A DNA stretch of 64,000 nucleotides from NCBI GenBank assembly GCA_963921825.1, contig OY997591.1:15371515-15435514 (forward strand), in the 5' to 3' direction. The position numbers and the translations under genes were made by a program. Position 1 is the first letter of the stretch. Each line of letters opens with the position of its first letter. This document shows, piece after piece, positions 54,021 to 64,000 of this stretch. A model generated the notes under the pieces. It searched no databases. It was given only the letters and a program-made list of their open reading frames with translations, and was not told where the DNA came from. The stretch comes from Erodium maritimum. Taxonomy: Eukaryota > Streptophyta > Magnoliopsida > Geraniales > Geraniaceae.

Positions 54021-54518
54021 TGATATAGGGTGATGGCTGATATCAGACAATGAGACCATGATGAAGGAGGGGTGAAATACAACCAAACAAGCAATCTAAA
54101 GATGAATCATCAACCAATAAAGCTTTACACACCGAGAATACAACCAGAAACAATAAAAGCAAGAATAACAAGAAGGAGAGCATTCCTATGAGAGGAACCT
54201 CAGCAACCCATCATGGGTGCCAACCATAAAACAAAGGTCTATAAACCAAAATTTTACAAACATGAAGCCTGAAACCAGAAATAAAAGAAAAGGTCTAGAA
54301 CCCTGATTTTACAATCGTGAAGCACAAAAGACTAAAATAGGTCTAAAATCTGGATTTTCCGACCATGAAACCCGAGTAGAACTTGAAACTACCCAAATAT
54401 CTGCCTAAAATTGAAAAGCACCATGTCTCATTAGGATCAACATTGTTGGACATTAACAAGCCACCGACCAACACCGCAAACGACAGAGACAAAATTAGTG
54501 AGCGAAGCCCACCAAAAA
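54021..54518. other. Unclassified repeat-like DNA left of E3
   Basis: Continues on the other side of E3 (59003-59250). On the minus strand it is T-rich and resembles a LINE 3'UTR, but no protein motif or tail identifies it. Confidence 0.3.
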
Positions 54519-57500
54519 TATCACGCCCCAAATCCGGTTTTGACCGGACTCGAGACGTGAACTTAAAACAATAAATAAAAACGGTAAAATACGATAGATA
54601 AATCTCAAAAAGTGATAATAAATCAATTGAAAGAGTTAACAGCTCATAAAAACCAGTACACAAGGTTTAGTTCAAAAACAATTGCACGTCTCTAGATCTA
54701 CTAGACAAGACCCACGCCAGCTCCGAAGCTCAGTTGTGTCCTGCTAGCACAAATCCCGCTCAACACCTGAAACACCACAAAGTAAGGGGTGAGCTTTCGC
54801 CCAGTAGAAAAAGTAGTTAAGGTAATGAACATCGGCTCACCACCACGAGTAACCGTCCAATTAGGGCATACTAGCACATCACGACTAACTACCAGACCGG
54901 GGTTCATAGCAAAACTTACAATACTCTTATCGACGACTTTCACACAATAACACAATAACCAACAGCAAACGCAACCAACACAAAAACCATCAGTACACAC
55001 GTCCCGTACCGCAATACCCAAACTCCGCCGGCTGTACACAGCCCGATACCATCATAACAAATCGGTATGTCAAGCATCAATCGGACTACCTCTCGATCCA
55101 GAGGAGACGCATAACGTCACAGAGACGTATAACATCGAGAATGCCGGAAACATCCCTATGAGGACACATATCGTCGGGACCCTCGGAAACGTCTCCAAAG
55201 GACCATAGATCATCGAGGCTGAAACACGGCACCTAGTGCCCATCACGACCCGTAGGCCCAACACACTATGATACGATATGGCCTGTCGGCTCCGACCCGT
55301 CGGCCCAATGCAATATGATGTGGCCCGTCAGCTCCGACCCGTCGGCCCAATGCAATATGATGTGGCCCGTCGGCCCCAAACACGACCTGCATGCCCAATC
55401 ACGACATCGGCCTAGATGTCCTACATCGGCATACACCCTCGAGGTAGGCATCGTATCGGAAACACTCTCTTGGATCACACATCAAGATAATATCACGCGT
55501 CGCAATGCCATAGATCAAACACGGCTCACAGGCCCAACAATCATACTACAACTACACAACACGTCGGTCTATCACTCACCCGACCACATCACAATCAAGG
55601 ATTCACCATTCATCAAACACGGCACACTTGCCCACACATAGCAACAACATGTTACACCGAATTTACTAGTTCTTTACTCTTAAACTTATCGACACTAAGT
55701 CACACGGCACACATCTCAAACAATAACAGGCAATTCATGTTAGTCTTAGTGCCCGTAGTTCAATCATAAATGTCCAAATGTATATATCATCATTAGCAAT
55801 AAGATTAAAGCGGCTTTCTATTACTTATGTGTTGGAGTAATATATCGATGTGATTTCTGATCTATGCCCACCATGCGAATAGAACCATAGATCGAGATGG
55901 ATCACACTCGATGGGTCCCTAGTCAATAAAGCTTCACTAGAAGCGACTAGTATGAAAGATGGCTCTTCATGGCTTACGTTCTGTTAGTCATTGGAATGGG
56001 ATTCCGGAGTCTGATCATAGATATCATGTGGGACATGATATTGGACGACCCGCCCTGAATATGTGCCATAGATTGAGTCATTAACATATTCAGTGTCGTA
56101 GCTTGTCATGTATCCTTAGACCAAAGAGTCTTTGTGATCACTATGCAGTCAACAACTAAGTTTGACCTGAGCCTAACGTTGTCCGTAACAGGGCTTCCAT
56201 AACGGTCAACATTGGCTTGGGGACGGGTTGCATGAGTGACACGAAAGACGGCTAAGGGATTTATCCCTCATACTGAGGTATGGGAAAGATATCGGTTCTC
56301 GGCCGCTTGATCGAGAGTGACTGAAAGAATAGCATGGCCATGCACATGATACTAGGTATCATATATTCAGTCATCTCACATATCAAGGAACAGTGATTGA
56401 GAATAATAAGGATGACGGCTCTATGCCTTATCTCAATCAGGATATCGGAGATAAAAGGATAATGACAGGGACGACGGAAAGGTTAGAATCGATTGGTTCG
56501 ATTCGCTATGTAGTGTCAGGCAATACTAAAGTCTCGTTAGTTGCCACTTATATAGGATCAAGTAAAATGGGATTTTACGTTGATCTATCGACATGCATAG
56601 ACCTAAGGGTCACACCGAAGGATGAAACTCATTGACACATTTATGGAGAATGGCCAAAAGAGAGTTGTCTCGGGACATGACCAAAACTGGGTTTTGGGTC
56701 ATGTGCCCGTAAGTGAATAGGACATTACGGATCAAGACAAGGCTTGGAGTCTTGGGATTGATCGCGTTGGATAATGTTGGACATTTCCGGTATGGAAGGC
56801 TTGGAGGCGATGAGCACGTCACGGGACCTCGTTGGGAATGGCCATGGGCCATGTTCCAAGAGGCCCATGAAAGGCCCATGCAACCAAGGCCCATGGAACT
56901 AATTAATCAAGTCTTGATTAATTAGTACTAAGTAAGCAAGACAAGGATTAAGGTGTTGGTGATTCACCACCTAACCCATCTTGTCTTGCCATACTTAGCA
57001 CCATACTTGTCTTACTTCACACCATGCTTCACACCTTACTTGTCCTTGATGGTTGTTAATGGTTTAAGTCATCTTTTTCCTACAACAAATCACAAGACAA
57101 GAATAGAAACACAACTTCTCTCCCTCTCACACTACAATTTCGAGTTTGGCACTTTTCTTCCCTCTTGTTATGTTCTTGAGTCATCTAAAGAAGAACTACG
57201 TGGCTTTGATTCCAATGGGATACGTAGGCGTCTTGGAGACTCAAGCCGATCATCGTTTCTTTGGTGTTCTCTTCCTTTTCTTGAACTAGTTGGTAAGGAA
57301 ACATCCATATTGTTTATTCTCTTGTGTATCTAATATTTGGTAGTGTTCTATGACATTGTCTCGAGTTATTTCCGCTGCAAGTATGTGTTCATACCCTCCA
57401 TCGAGACCCAACAATTCAGTCAACACACAACCTACGGCTCGACATGGTCATTCTACCAGCACGACAATTTCCCAGAATATTGAAAGCGGCTAACACTAGT

Positions 57501-59002
57501 GAATCACATCCTACATGTTACTAAGACTCGTCCGGTTATTTATATCATATCGACGTTCGTTCCAGTTTTATTATTACCTAGCATGCATACTAGTAACTTT
57601 CCGTAATTAAACCGGTATTCGCTACTTTCCCTACCTCAAGACGAACCGACAACTACGTCTCCTAGCTGCTGACGTCCTGGCTCGCTACCTCCGGTCTTCT
57701 CTTCGATCGAAGCCGGACTCTAAATTACACGGAAAGCCAAAATTAATTTAAAGTTACTACCAGTACCAAATTAAATTCAACAGTTGTCTTTTACACTCGA
57801 GCGGGCTAAAAGCCGATTATACGATGAATCAAGTTCGAGTACTTGAGCTCCGAGCACAGAACCCGGTGCACGTTCTCCGGGGCACATTTCCCAATGCACA
57901 AATCTCGAGGCACGGATCCCGAGGTGTCCGATTTAGCGTTCCCGCTTTCAATCCCGTTCTAAGTCCGAGTTAAACGTCCAGTGTCCCAAATCCGTTCAAC
58001 AGTTCAAGGTTCTTCAAATTCGTTCACAGTCCCGTTCAACAATCCTTTTTTCAAATAAAATCTGATTTTGTTTTCCTTTTTGTTTTAAAACCTTTTCTGT
58101 TAAATTCTTTAACCTTTGTTTCCAATTTCGTCCAGCTCCAAACAGACACTCAGGAAACAGAAGAAACGAAGGAGAAAGGGGTTTGGTTCGATTTTCCGAT
58201 CGGCCACCGGCAGAAACGCCGGCGACCGAGGCCTCACCGTAGGGAAACACACGACGGCTGGCGAGGAGGTCGTTGAAGCATTGGGAGCGGCGGAGTGTGA
58301 CTAAGGATTTCGCCTCAGATCCAGACGAGACCGGCGAGAACTCACCAGATCTAGTTAGCGCTGGCGAGCTCATCTCGGTTAGACGTGCACGGCGACGGCG
58401 GAAGGGGGTTCGGCCACGCTTTGGTGAAAGAGATGCGAGGAGAAGAAGAAGAGGAGGACGGGTGATGGAGAGGAGGAGCTCGGGGTTGATGGTCGTGGTT
58501 CAGGGGGATTCTGGTCCTTTGATCGTCAACGACGAGGCGGCGGCGCGTGATGTGGAAGTTCTGCGGCATGAGGAGAGAGGAGGAGAGGATCGTTTGAGGG
58601 AGAGAGAGAGAGAGAGAGTTCGGTAGAGAGAAAGGGGGAAGAGGACGGCGCATTCGTGAGAGGAAAATAGGGCTTGAACCCTATTTTCAGGCTTTTAAAC
58701 CCGAGCCTTAACTGGGCTTGGGCTCAACAACGGGCCTGACTAAACGGGCTCAAGGCGAGGCTTTGGGCTGCACGGCCCAAGCGAGGTGGAACAGGGTCGG
58801 GGCGGGCTTGACTCGGTCGGGTCTGCTGGTCGGGTCTGGTCCGACCCGATCCGACCCTTTACCCTTTTTTTTCTTTTTTTTTTCTTTTTCCTTCTTTTTT
58901 TTTTTTGCAAAAGTTACCAAACTTCGATCTGGTTTACAGCCTTAATGTTTCGATCGAATTAAATTAAATAAAATAAAACTTTTTAACGAGGCGGTCTTCA
59001 CA
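54519..59002 (-). mobile_element. ~2.8-kb solo LTR-like element E3 (interrupted by a solo LTR)
   Basis: The left end is TATCACGCCCCAAATCCGG (TG mutated to TA), nearly identical to E1 for over 40 bases; the right end is ...GTCTTCACA. Flanks AAAAA/AAAAT (54514-54518, 59003-59007) suit a slightly decayed 5-bp TSD. Removing the insert 55738-57413 leaves about 2.8 kb. Minus-strand reading shows a TATA-like GGGTTTAAAAGCC near 58695, a CT-rich leader (GA run on the plus strand at 58600-58620) and the ending GGGGCGTGA. No internal genes. Confidence 0.7.
55738..57413 (+). mobile_element. Solo LTR (copia-like) inserted in E3
   Basis: 1676 bp beginning TGTTAGTCTTAG and ending CGAGACCCAACA (TGTT...AACA), with perfect 5-bp TSD ATTCA at 55733-55737 and 57414-57418. 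TTCCGCTGCAAGT near the right end is typical of copia LTR 3' ends. No PBS or coding region. The 80-126-aa frames inside are not recognisable. Confidence 0.78.
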
Positions 59003-59254
59003 AAAATCACTAAACCCTAACACACAAATCTAAAAATAATCAACTAAGAGGCACAATTGCCAAAACCACCCGCCAGCAGCCAACACCTATAAACCAGCGA
59101 GCCCTTACCACCACTATGGAAGGAAAATGATGAAACCAAGCAGATTCGAAATAAGGACAACGAGGGGCCTACAAAGAATAATCAAATAATAAGCAGATCA
59201 AGTGAGCCTCAATTGAGAAGGAATATCACCTAAGCAGAGCACCGTCGAGCTGGA
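59003..59254. other. Unclassified repeat-like DNA right of E3
   Basis: Continuation of 54021-54518 across the E3 insertion. No gene. Confidence 0.3.
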
Positions 59255-59759
59255 GAGCACTTGTGGTGTATGAATCATGTTCCGACTCACGAATCGCGAA
59301 TTGCGATTTAGTGATTCGTGAGTCGCGATTTACCCGCGACTCATAATTGTGAATCATTGATTTAGGATTCACAAGTCGCATCGCGCCAATCAGGCGCTGG
59401 CACATAACCATTTTAGTGGGGGATGGAATCTGATTGTTTATAAACAAAAGTTAAAATACAAAAATTATATTTTAACTTAAAATAACCAAAACAATTAATC
59501 CTTAAATACTCCTCCTCTCATTCATCAAACTACCAACATTTCTCTCAACTTTCTCTCTCAAAACATCAGTGTTCGAATCCGGAAAAAAACTTTAGCATTT
59601 TTCGGGTCGAAACGGGCTCCCGCGCAAAACTCTTCGCTTCGCCATGACGTACGATATTGTACTACTTTTATTTAGTTAAATTATTAGTTTATTAATTAAT
59701 GAATGTACTCTTTTTTCATCAATTACAAGTTCAAGTTTAAGTTGTACTTTAATTATTTA

Positions 59760-60240
59760 TATTATTATTAATTAATTTTATCAATTTTATTTCAATTTAC
59801 TGTTTTAAATCAAAATTTAATACATTTCAGAAAAATATCAATTAATTATCCAATCAACATCTCTGTAAATGATGATTCTCATATGTGATCCTCTCATTGT
59901 GAAACTCAACTCAGTTTAAGGAACGCATATCACAATTCATCCTATTCACCACATGATCCATATATGTGAGTTCCTCACTATACATGCTCTAATATCAACC
60001 CTTCTGAGGACTCACATATGGGATCACGATTTAAGGATCATGTGGTGATTGGATTGAATTGCGATGTGAGTCCCTCAAATTGAGTTGTGTTCCACAGTGT
60101 GAGACACATGTATGGGAATCATGATTTGCAGGAATGCTAATTGGATAATTAATTGATACTTTTCTGAACTATTAAATTCCGTTTTTAAACAGTAAATACT
60201 AAATAAAATTGCTAAAATTAATTAATAAATTAACTAAAAT
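59760..60240. repeat. Long internal inverted repeat in Harbinger copy B
   Basis: Arms of about 200-230 bases meet near 60000. Examples: ATCAATTAATTATCCAAT at 59848 pairs with ATTGGATAATTAATTGAT at 60140, and CACCACATGATCC at 59951 with GGATCATGTGGTG at ~60037. Part of the transposase gene appears to be replaced by this foldback. Confidence 0.8.
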
Positions 60241-60534
60241 GAAAAATTAATTAATATATCGGACCCATATAGTGGTCGGGACATACAGATACGTCGCCTA
60301 AACATATCAGGCCCATAGGTTGGGTGCTCGACAAAATAATCTTGCATTAGTCGGTTGTGGGCTTCGACACGACCTCTGTAAATATGTCGTCGGGAAGGTT
60401 CACCACGTTCGATCCTTTGCATCCATGCATTAATCTTTGGCATTTCTCTCTATCATTATGCCAGTCCTTCGCCAGATTCGTTGCTCTAGTTCAGCTTCCA
60501 ACTCCTCCCTCATTTGAGACTCATCGTCGGACAT
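60234..60534 (-). pseudogene. PIF/Harbinger transposase N-terminal fragment
   Basis: Starts MSDDESQMREELEAELEQRI at 60534; after a frameshift at ~60440 it continues YRGRVEAHNRLMQDYFVEHP, TYGPDMFRRRICMSRPLYGS and stops. DYFxxxPxYxxxxFRRRFRMxRPLF is the conserved N-terminal block of plant Harbinger (ALP1/HARBI1-like) transposases. The DDE nuclease domain is gone. Confidence 0.8.
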
Positions 60535-60962
60535 TTTGGATCGAAATATGTGTAAGAAATTTGGGATTTTGAGAGGGAAAGTAGAGAGAAATTGAAGAAA
60601 AATGTTGGTGAATTGATGAATGGGGGTAAGGGGTATTTATTGGTAGGAAAAAAAAAAGAGTTTTTGTATTTAATTTAATTAAAAAATAGTTGTTTTGGAC
60701 CGTTGGGGCAACAGTTCAAAAACATTTCCCCACATGGCCACATGTCAACGCCTGATTGGCGCGGCGCGAACCACGATTCGCAAACCAGCGACTCACAATT
60801 GCGAGTCGCAGTTCGGCATGCGAATCACAAACAATGATTCAATGGCTCCCGATTCGTGAAGCACGCACACCATAATGTGCGAATCGTGACTCGCGAACCA
60901 CTAAATCGCGATTTGGGATTTGCTATGTGGTTTTCTTGTTGTGTTTGCTCTTAGCATATATA

Positions 60963-62220
60963 TTTTTTTGAGAGAAAGGTGTAATTTGTACTAATTATAT
61001 GAAACAACGATACAGCGAAATGCATCAAGGAGCAAGTTCTCTGACCACTGAAGAATAGACATAGAACGAGCCTCCCTAGCTAGCCAATGAGATGATACAT
61101 TCGCAAATCTTTTAAAAAACTCGAGAGATATACCCTCTTTTTGAAGAAGCAGGTGTCGAATATCGCGGATGATCATCCCTATTGGAGATGCGGGATTCTC
61201 TCGAGTTGAAACTAAAATCTGATATTATCGAGAACAACTCAAGATGGTGCCTAAACGCTGCTTCATCCCATGTGGGGAGACTCTTCTTGTTGTGAGAAGA
61301 ACGATCGAAACTGATCTCAATAGTAGAAACGGGATGATATACGTGCTTCAGGGTTCCCGCCCTGTAAAAGTCCTTAAATCTCTACTCACTATCCTTTGAC
61401 CTTGCAAAAAAGAAAACAGACCCAATCGATTAGCCTAACCCAGAATCGAGAGATGGATCGAGGATGGTGCATCAGTGGACGCCAAAGAGGTGGTTGCATC
61501 GATGGAGGAGTCATGGCCAGTGGAGGCCGATCAGAAATAGAGATTTGAGGTGGCGGCGGTCGCATACTTAAGGGCGACAATAGTAGTGGGATCAACCAGT
61601 ACCGAGGAGTAAAACCAGTTGGCCACCATGAAGGTTGCAGGAGGGGATTGATACAAGACCGAATGACAAGTCGCTAGTGGCGAGAGAAGGCCAGGGACAC
61701 AATGTCTTGCGACGACTTGATTGAAGTCCTAGCAGAAACCCTAGTAGAGCTCTCTTTGTAGAGGAACCTGAATGAAACAGATTTTTGGTTGGAAATTTAT
61801 TTAGTACCCTTTTTGCATATTTGTTGACCAAAGTTATATGATATTTTAATTTCTTAAATTATGCTCTCTATTAGGGTTTCACCTTCGGCGACTCCACGGC
61901 GTGGTCGTCGTAATTCTCAGTATCTCGGCCGACCGTTGCCGCCTTCATTGCATGCTTCTCTATCCCCTCCTCCTCAATCTTCAACTGCCTCCACTTCTCG
62001 TCCATTGTATCACCACTCATTAGGGCTCCCATAATCGATTTTGAACTTTCACCTAAGGATCCTCCTCTCGGATTCACCGTAACTACCATCTAATTTGCCA
62101 CAATTACCTCCTAATTCAACACAACCATCGCCCCATCCATCGATGTCTGGGCCAACTCAAAACCCCCAATGCCAACGACGATCGAACCCAAAATCAGGTA
62201 TGAATAGTCACCCTACTCTG
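60963..62220 (-). pseudogene. Minus-strand LINE-like fragment (copy 2 of the composite)
   Basis: Ends on the minus strand TACAAATTACACCTTTCTCTC plus seven A residues at 60963, a LINE-like tail. RNase H-like C-terminus IIRDIRHLLLQKEGISLEFF with NVSSHWLAREARS at 61.18-60.99 kb. Possible ORF1 start SGDTMDEKWRQLKIEEEGIE at 62.03-61.97 kb, with an upstream in-frame segment. Matches 49631-50970 across its length. Confidence 0.5.
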
Positions 62221-63300
62221 AATCCCCCAATTGACCTTCGAGTTCTTGCCTAGAATTTCCAAGGGATAGGTTCTCACCCACTCAAACTACATCTGTGCCT
62301 CATCCTAAATGCTCATAAACCACATGTGTTATTCCTCTCAAAGACCTTACTATCGGATAAAGGATGCAAGTTACTGTAGAGAACACTAGGATTCCACGAC
62401 CATCTATGCGTCCTGGTAATTGACATGCAAAGAGGGTTGGCATTGTTTTGGGCCTCTGTTGTGGATATTACTCAAAGGAACCTGGATAGCCATTACATTG
62501 ATACTAAAATCGCGTTCTCAAGCCATGAAACAATTCGTCTTACAGGGGTCTATGGGGAACCTAATCGTGAGTTACGCCACTATACTTGGGCCCTTCTCCA
62601 CCAGCTTTATTGCCCATCTCGAAATCGATGGATACTATTGGGTGACTTTAATAGTATATTGAACCATGATGAAACTTGAGGAGGAGGACAATACCCACAA
62701 CGCCTAATTGATGGCTTTAGGACGATGGTGGAGGATCTCAATTTGATCGATGTCATGATGATGTGACACCCTTACACTTGGTTCCGAGGTAGAAACCCTC
62801 CGAGAAGAACTGAATCATGACTAAATAGGGCCTTGTTGTCCAAGGACCTATACTACTCGCTGCCAGATTTAGATTTCTACAATACAAGGGCAACAACATT
62901 TGATCACTAGCCAATTCTCCTCATGCTTACTTGTCACGTTGGGGGACGCGGGATACCTTAATTTTGGTTCCAACCTCAGTGGACGTAGGATTCGGATTGT
63001 GGTAAAATTATTCAAGAGAATTCGTTAGCTCAGCCGAACAGTTGAAACTATTAAGAAGGTATATTTGGCATTAGCAGATGGGGGACAACATAGTTTTCGT
63101 CAAAACCTCAATCATAGGCCGAAATGCTTCACTAGACTATCTAAAAAGTTATATTGCAATAGCGTCCAAAGAAACCAATACATTGAGTCCAAACGGGAAG
63201 CTAGGATAGAGCGAGCCCCTTTCTGGATAATTGAGACCGAAACTTCGGATTATGCTCCAGGAGAATGTTGCATTAGCGGTCTAGACCACCAAAACAGTAA
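62221..63300 (+). pseudogene. LINE endonuclease fragment (copy 2)
   Basis: Plus-strand frames: HKPHVLFLSKTLLS, MQRGLALFWASVVDITQRNL, GVYGEPNRELRHYTWALLHQ, RWILLGDFNSILNHDET and FDHxP-type remnants. About 75-85% similar by eye to 50973-52000. Stops and frameshifts are many; similarity fades near 63300 without reverse transcriptase. Confidence 0.75.
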
Positions 63301-64000
63301 CTGAAGTGCGAGAGTGACTCTTTGGACAATCTTGTAACTAGTGAATGGGGTAGCTCAATTGGACTGTGCATCATCCCGAGAAACCAATTGACGTCGTCCC
63401 CCTTCTGATGATAATGAGGGCCTTTTAAAAATTTAAATTATCTGGTTCCCGATCATGAGGAGGATGTCGCGCTGGTACTTGGTGGAACCGATGCCACCCT
63501 ACGTCCAGTGAGGCGGTGTTGTCGGCCGACCCCCCACTAAAACCCAAGGTCCTCATTGATAGAGGCGAGAGTGCGTACCACCCCTCGTCGTAACTCGTGA
63601 CACTCCAACATGGTGTATGTATCCCTTGGGTCCTATGTCCAAAAATTCCCCTATAGAGTGCTCTTTGTCCGAAGTACGTCTCTGTTGTCGCGAGTCTCAC
63701 AGTTTCGCAAATGGATCCTTTGAGCCCACATTCATCCAACAAACCCTACCCCGACCCAAGGGCATATTCTCTGGTATAGTCTCTGACTCGCCTTCTAGTG
63801 TTTGTGCACTGGATATCCCCACGGGCCACACCCTTACGATCGACCCCCGTAAAGGCGTGGTAAAAGACTGCGCCTCCACAAAAGAATAGATCCTCGTACC
63901 CAAGATCACCCAAGACCCCTGCATCCTTATCTGTCTTGGCACAAACATCGAATTTCATCGACCCAAGCCCCTGCTTGCACCCAGGATAAGTCCCTGCATG
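63301..64000. other. Unclassified GC-richer repeat-like DNA at the window end
   Basis: Broken frames on both strands. A plus-strand stretch LDIPTGHTLTID faintly recalls the Ty3/gypsy protease region, but the catalytic triad is not visible, so I do not assign it. Confidence 0.25.

Larger units (their letters stand above)
59255..60950 (-). mobile_element. Harbinger-type element (copy B) with truncated transposase
   Basis: The right end is TTTGCTC followed by TTA (60951-60953); the left end begins near GAGCAC at 59255. Both subterminal zones share AAATCGCGATTTAG-type palindromes and GCGCCAATCAGGCG/CTGATTGGCGC. Inside are a transposase N-terminus on the minus strand (60234-60534) and a ~480-bp inverted repeat (59760-60240). 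A matching 3-bp TSD could not be confirmed on the left. Confidence 0.65.

Noticed and set aside
63617-63889. Possible Ty3/gypsy aspartic protease (PTGHTLTID)
   Set aside because: The D-T/S-G active site and following reverse transcriptase are not visible; similarity is too weak to call.

Overview
This window is nuclear DNA of a flowering plant, almost certainly a eudicot. The evidence is GT-AG introns in plant gene families (type II NAD(P)H dehydrogenase, plant diacylglycerol kinase, BAHD acyltransferase, equilibrative nucleoside transporters), AT-rich intergenic DNA, and plant transposon lineages (Mutator-like, PIF/Harbinger, hAT, Ty1/copia, large TG...CA LTRs, LINEs). I cannot name the species. 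Host genes occupy roughly a fifth of the window; the rest is layered transposable-element DNA, much of it datable by nesting and target-site duplications (TSDs).

Layout: 0-0.4 kb, the 3' end of an external mitochondrial NAD(P)H dehydrogenase gene (+). 0.7-1.7 kb, a plant-specific coiled-coil protein gene (-). 2.6-4.7 kb, transposon relics (DUF1985 fragment, truncated LTR, LINE tail). 4.9-5.1 kb, a small plant protein gene (-). 5.8-6.1 kb, a Mutator-type MITE with 9-bp TSD. 7.6-11.7 kb, a diacylglycerol kinase gene (-) that has lost its central exons and carries a hAT element beside the first splice donor. 12.5-13.2 kb, a Harbinger-type remnant. 13.8-14.2 kb, a small GRF zinc-finger gene (+). 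14.6-16.5 kb, a MULE transposase pseudogene (-). 16.9-20.3 kb, a copia fragment and a LINE ORF1 relic.

20.3-31.7 kb is a nest: an AT-rich element holds a ~3-kb LTR, which holds a second ~3-kb LTR and an intact LINE-like ORF1-only element; another ORF1-only element sits beside it. 32.0-33.3 kb carries an intact BAHD acyltransferase ORF whose catalytic His is Asn. 34.3-37.3 kb is a Harbinger-associated Myb-like ORF split by a third ORF1-only element. 37.8-38.7 kb is a miniature LTR element (TRIM). 39.0-48.6 kb holds two tandem nucleoside transporter genes (-), separated by a LINE with intact ORF1 but deleted ORF2 and by a Mutator MITE. 49.6-63.3 kb is repeats: two related LINE composites, a third ~3-kb LTR with a copia-like solo LTR inside, and a Harbinger element.

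The most interesting signal is a set of three independently inserted non-LTR elements (26.7, 29.3 and 34.5 kb) that encode only an RRM-containing ORF1-like protein, have no endonuclease or reverse transcriptase, have direct repeats of 7-17 bp, and share a 3' end with a nearby LINE. They resemble the mammalian half-LINE (HAL1) strategy in a plant. The host genes are housekeeping or specialised-metabolism genes and do not form a pathway together. All coordinates were read by eye; exon edges may be off by a base or two.
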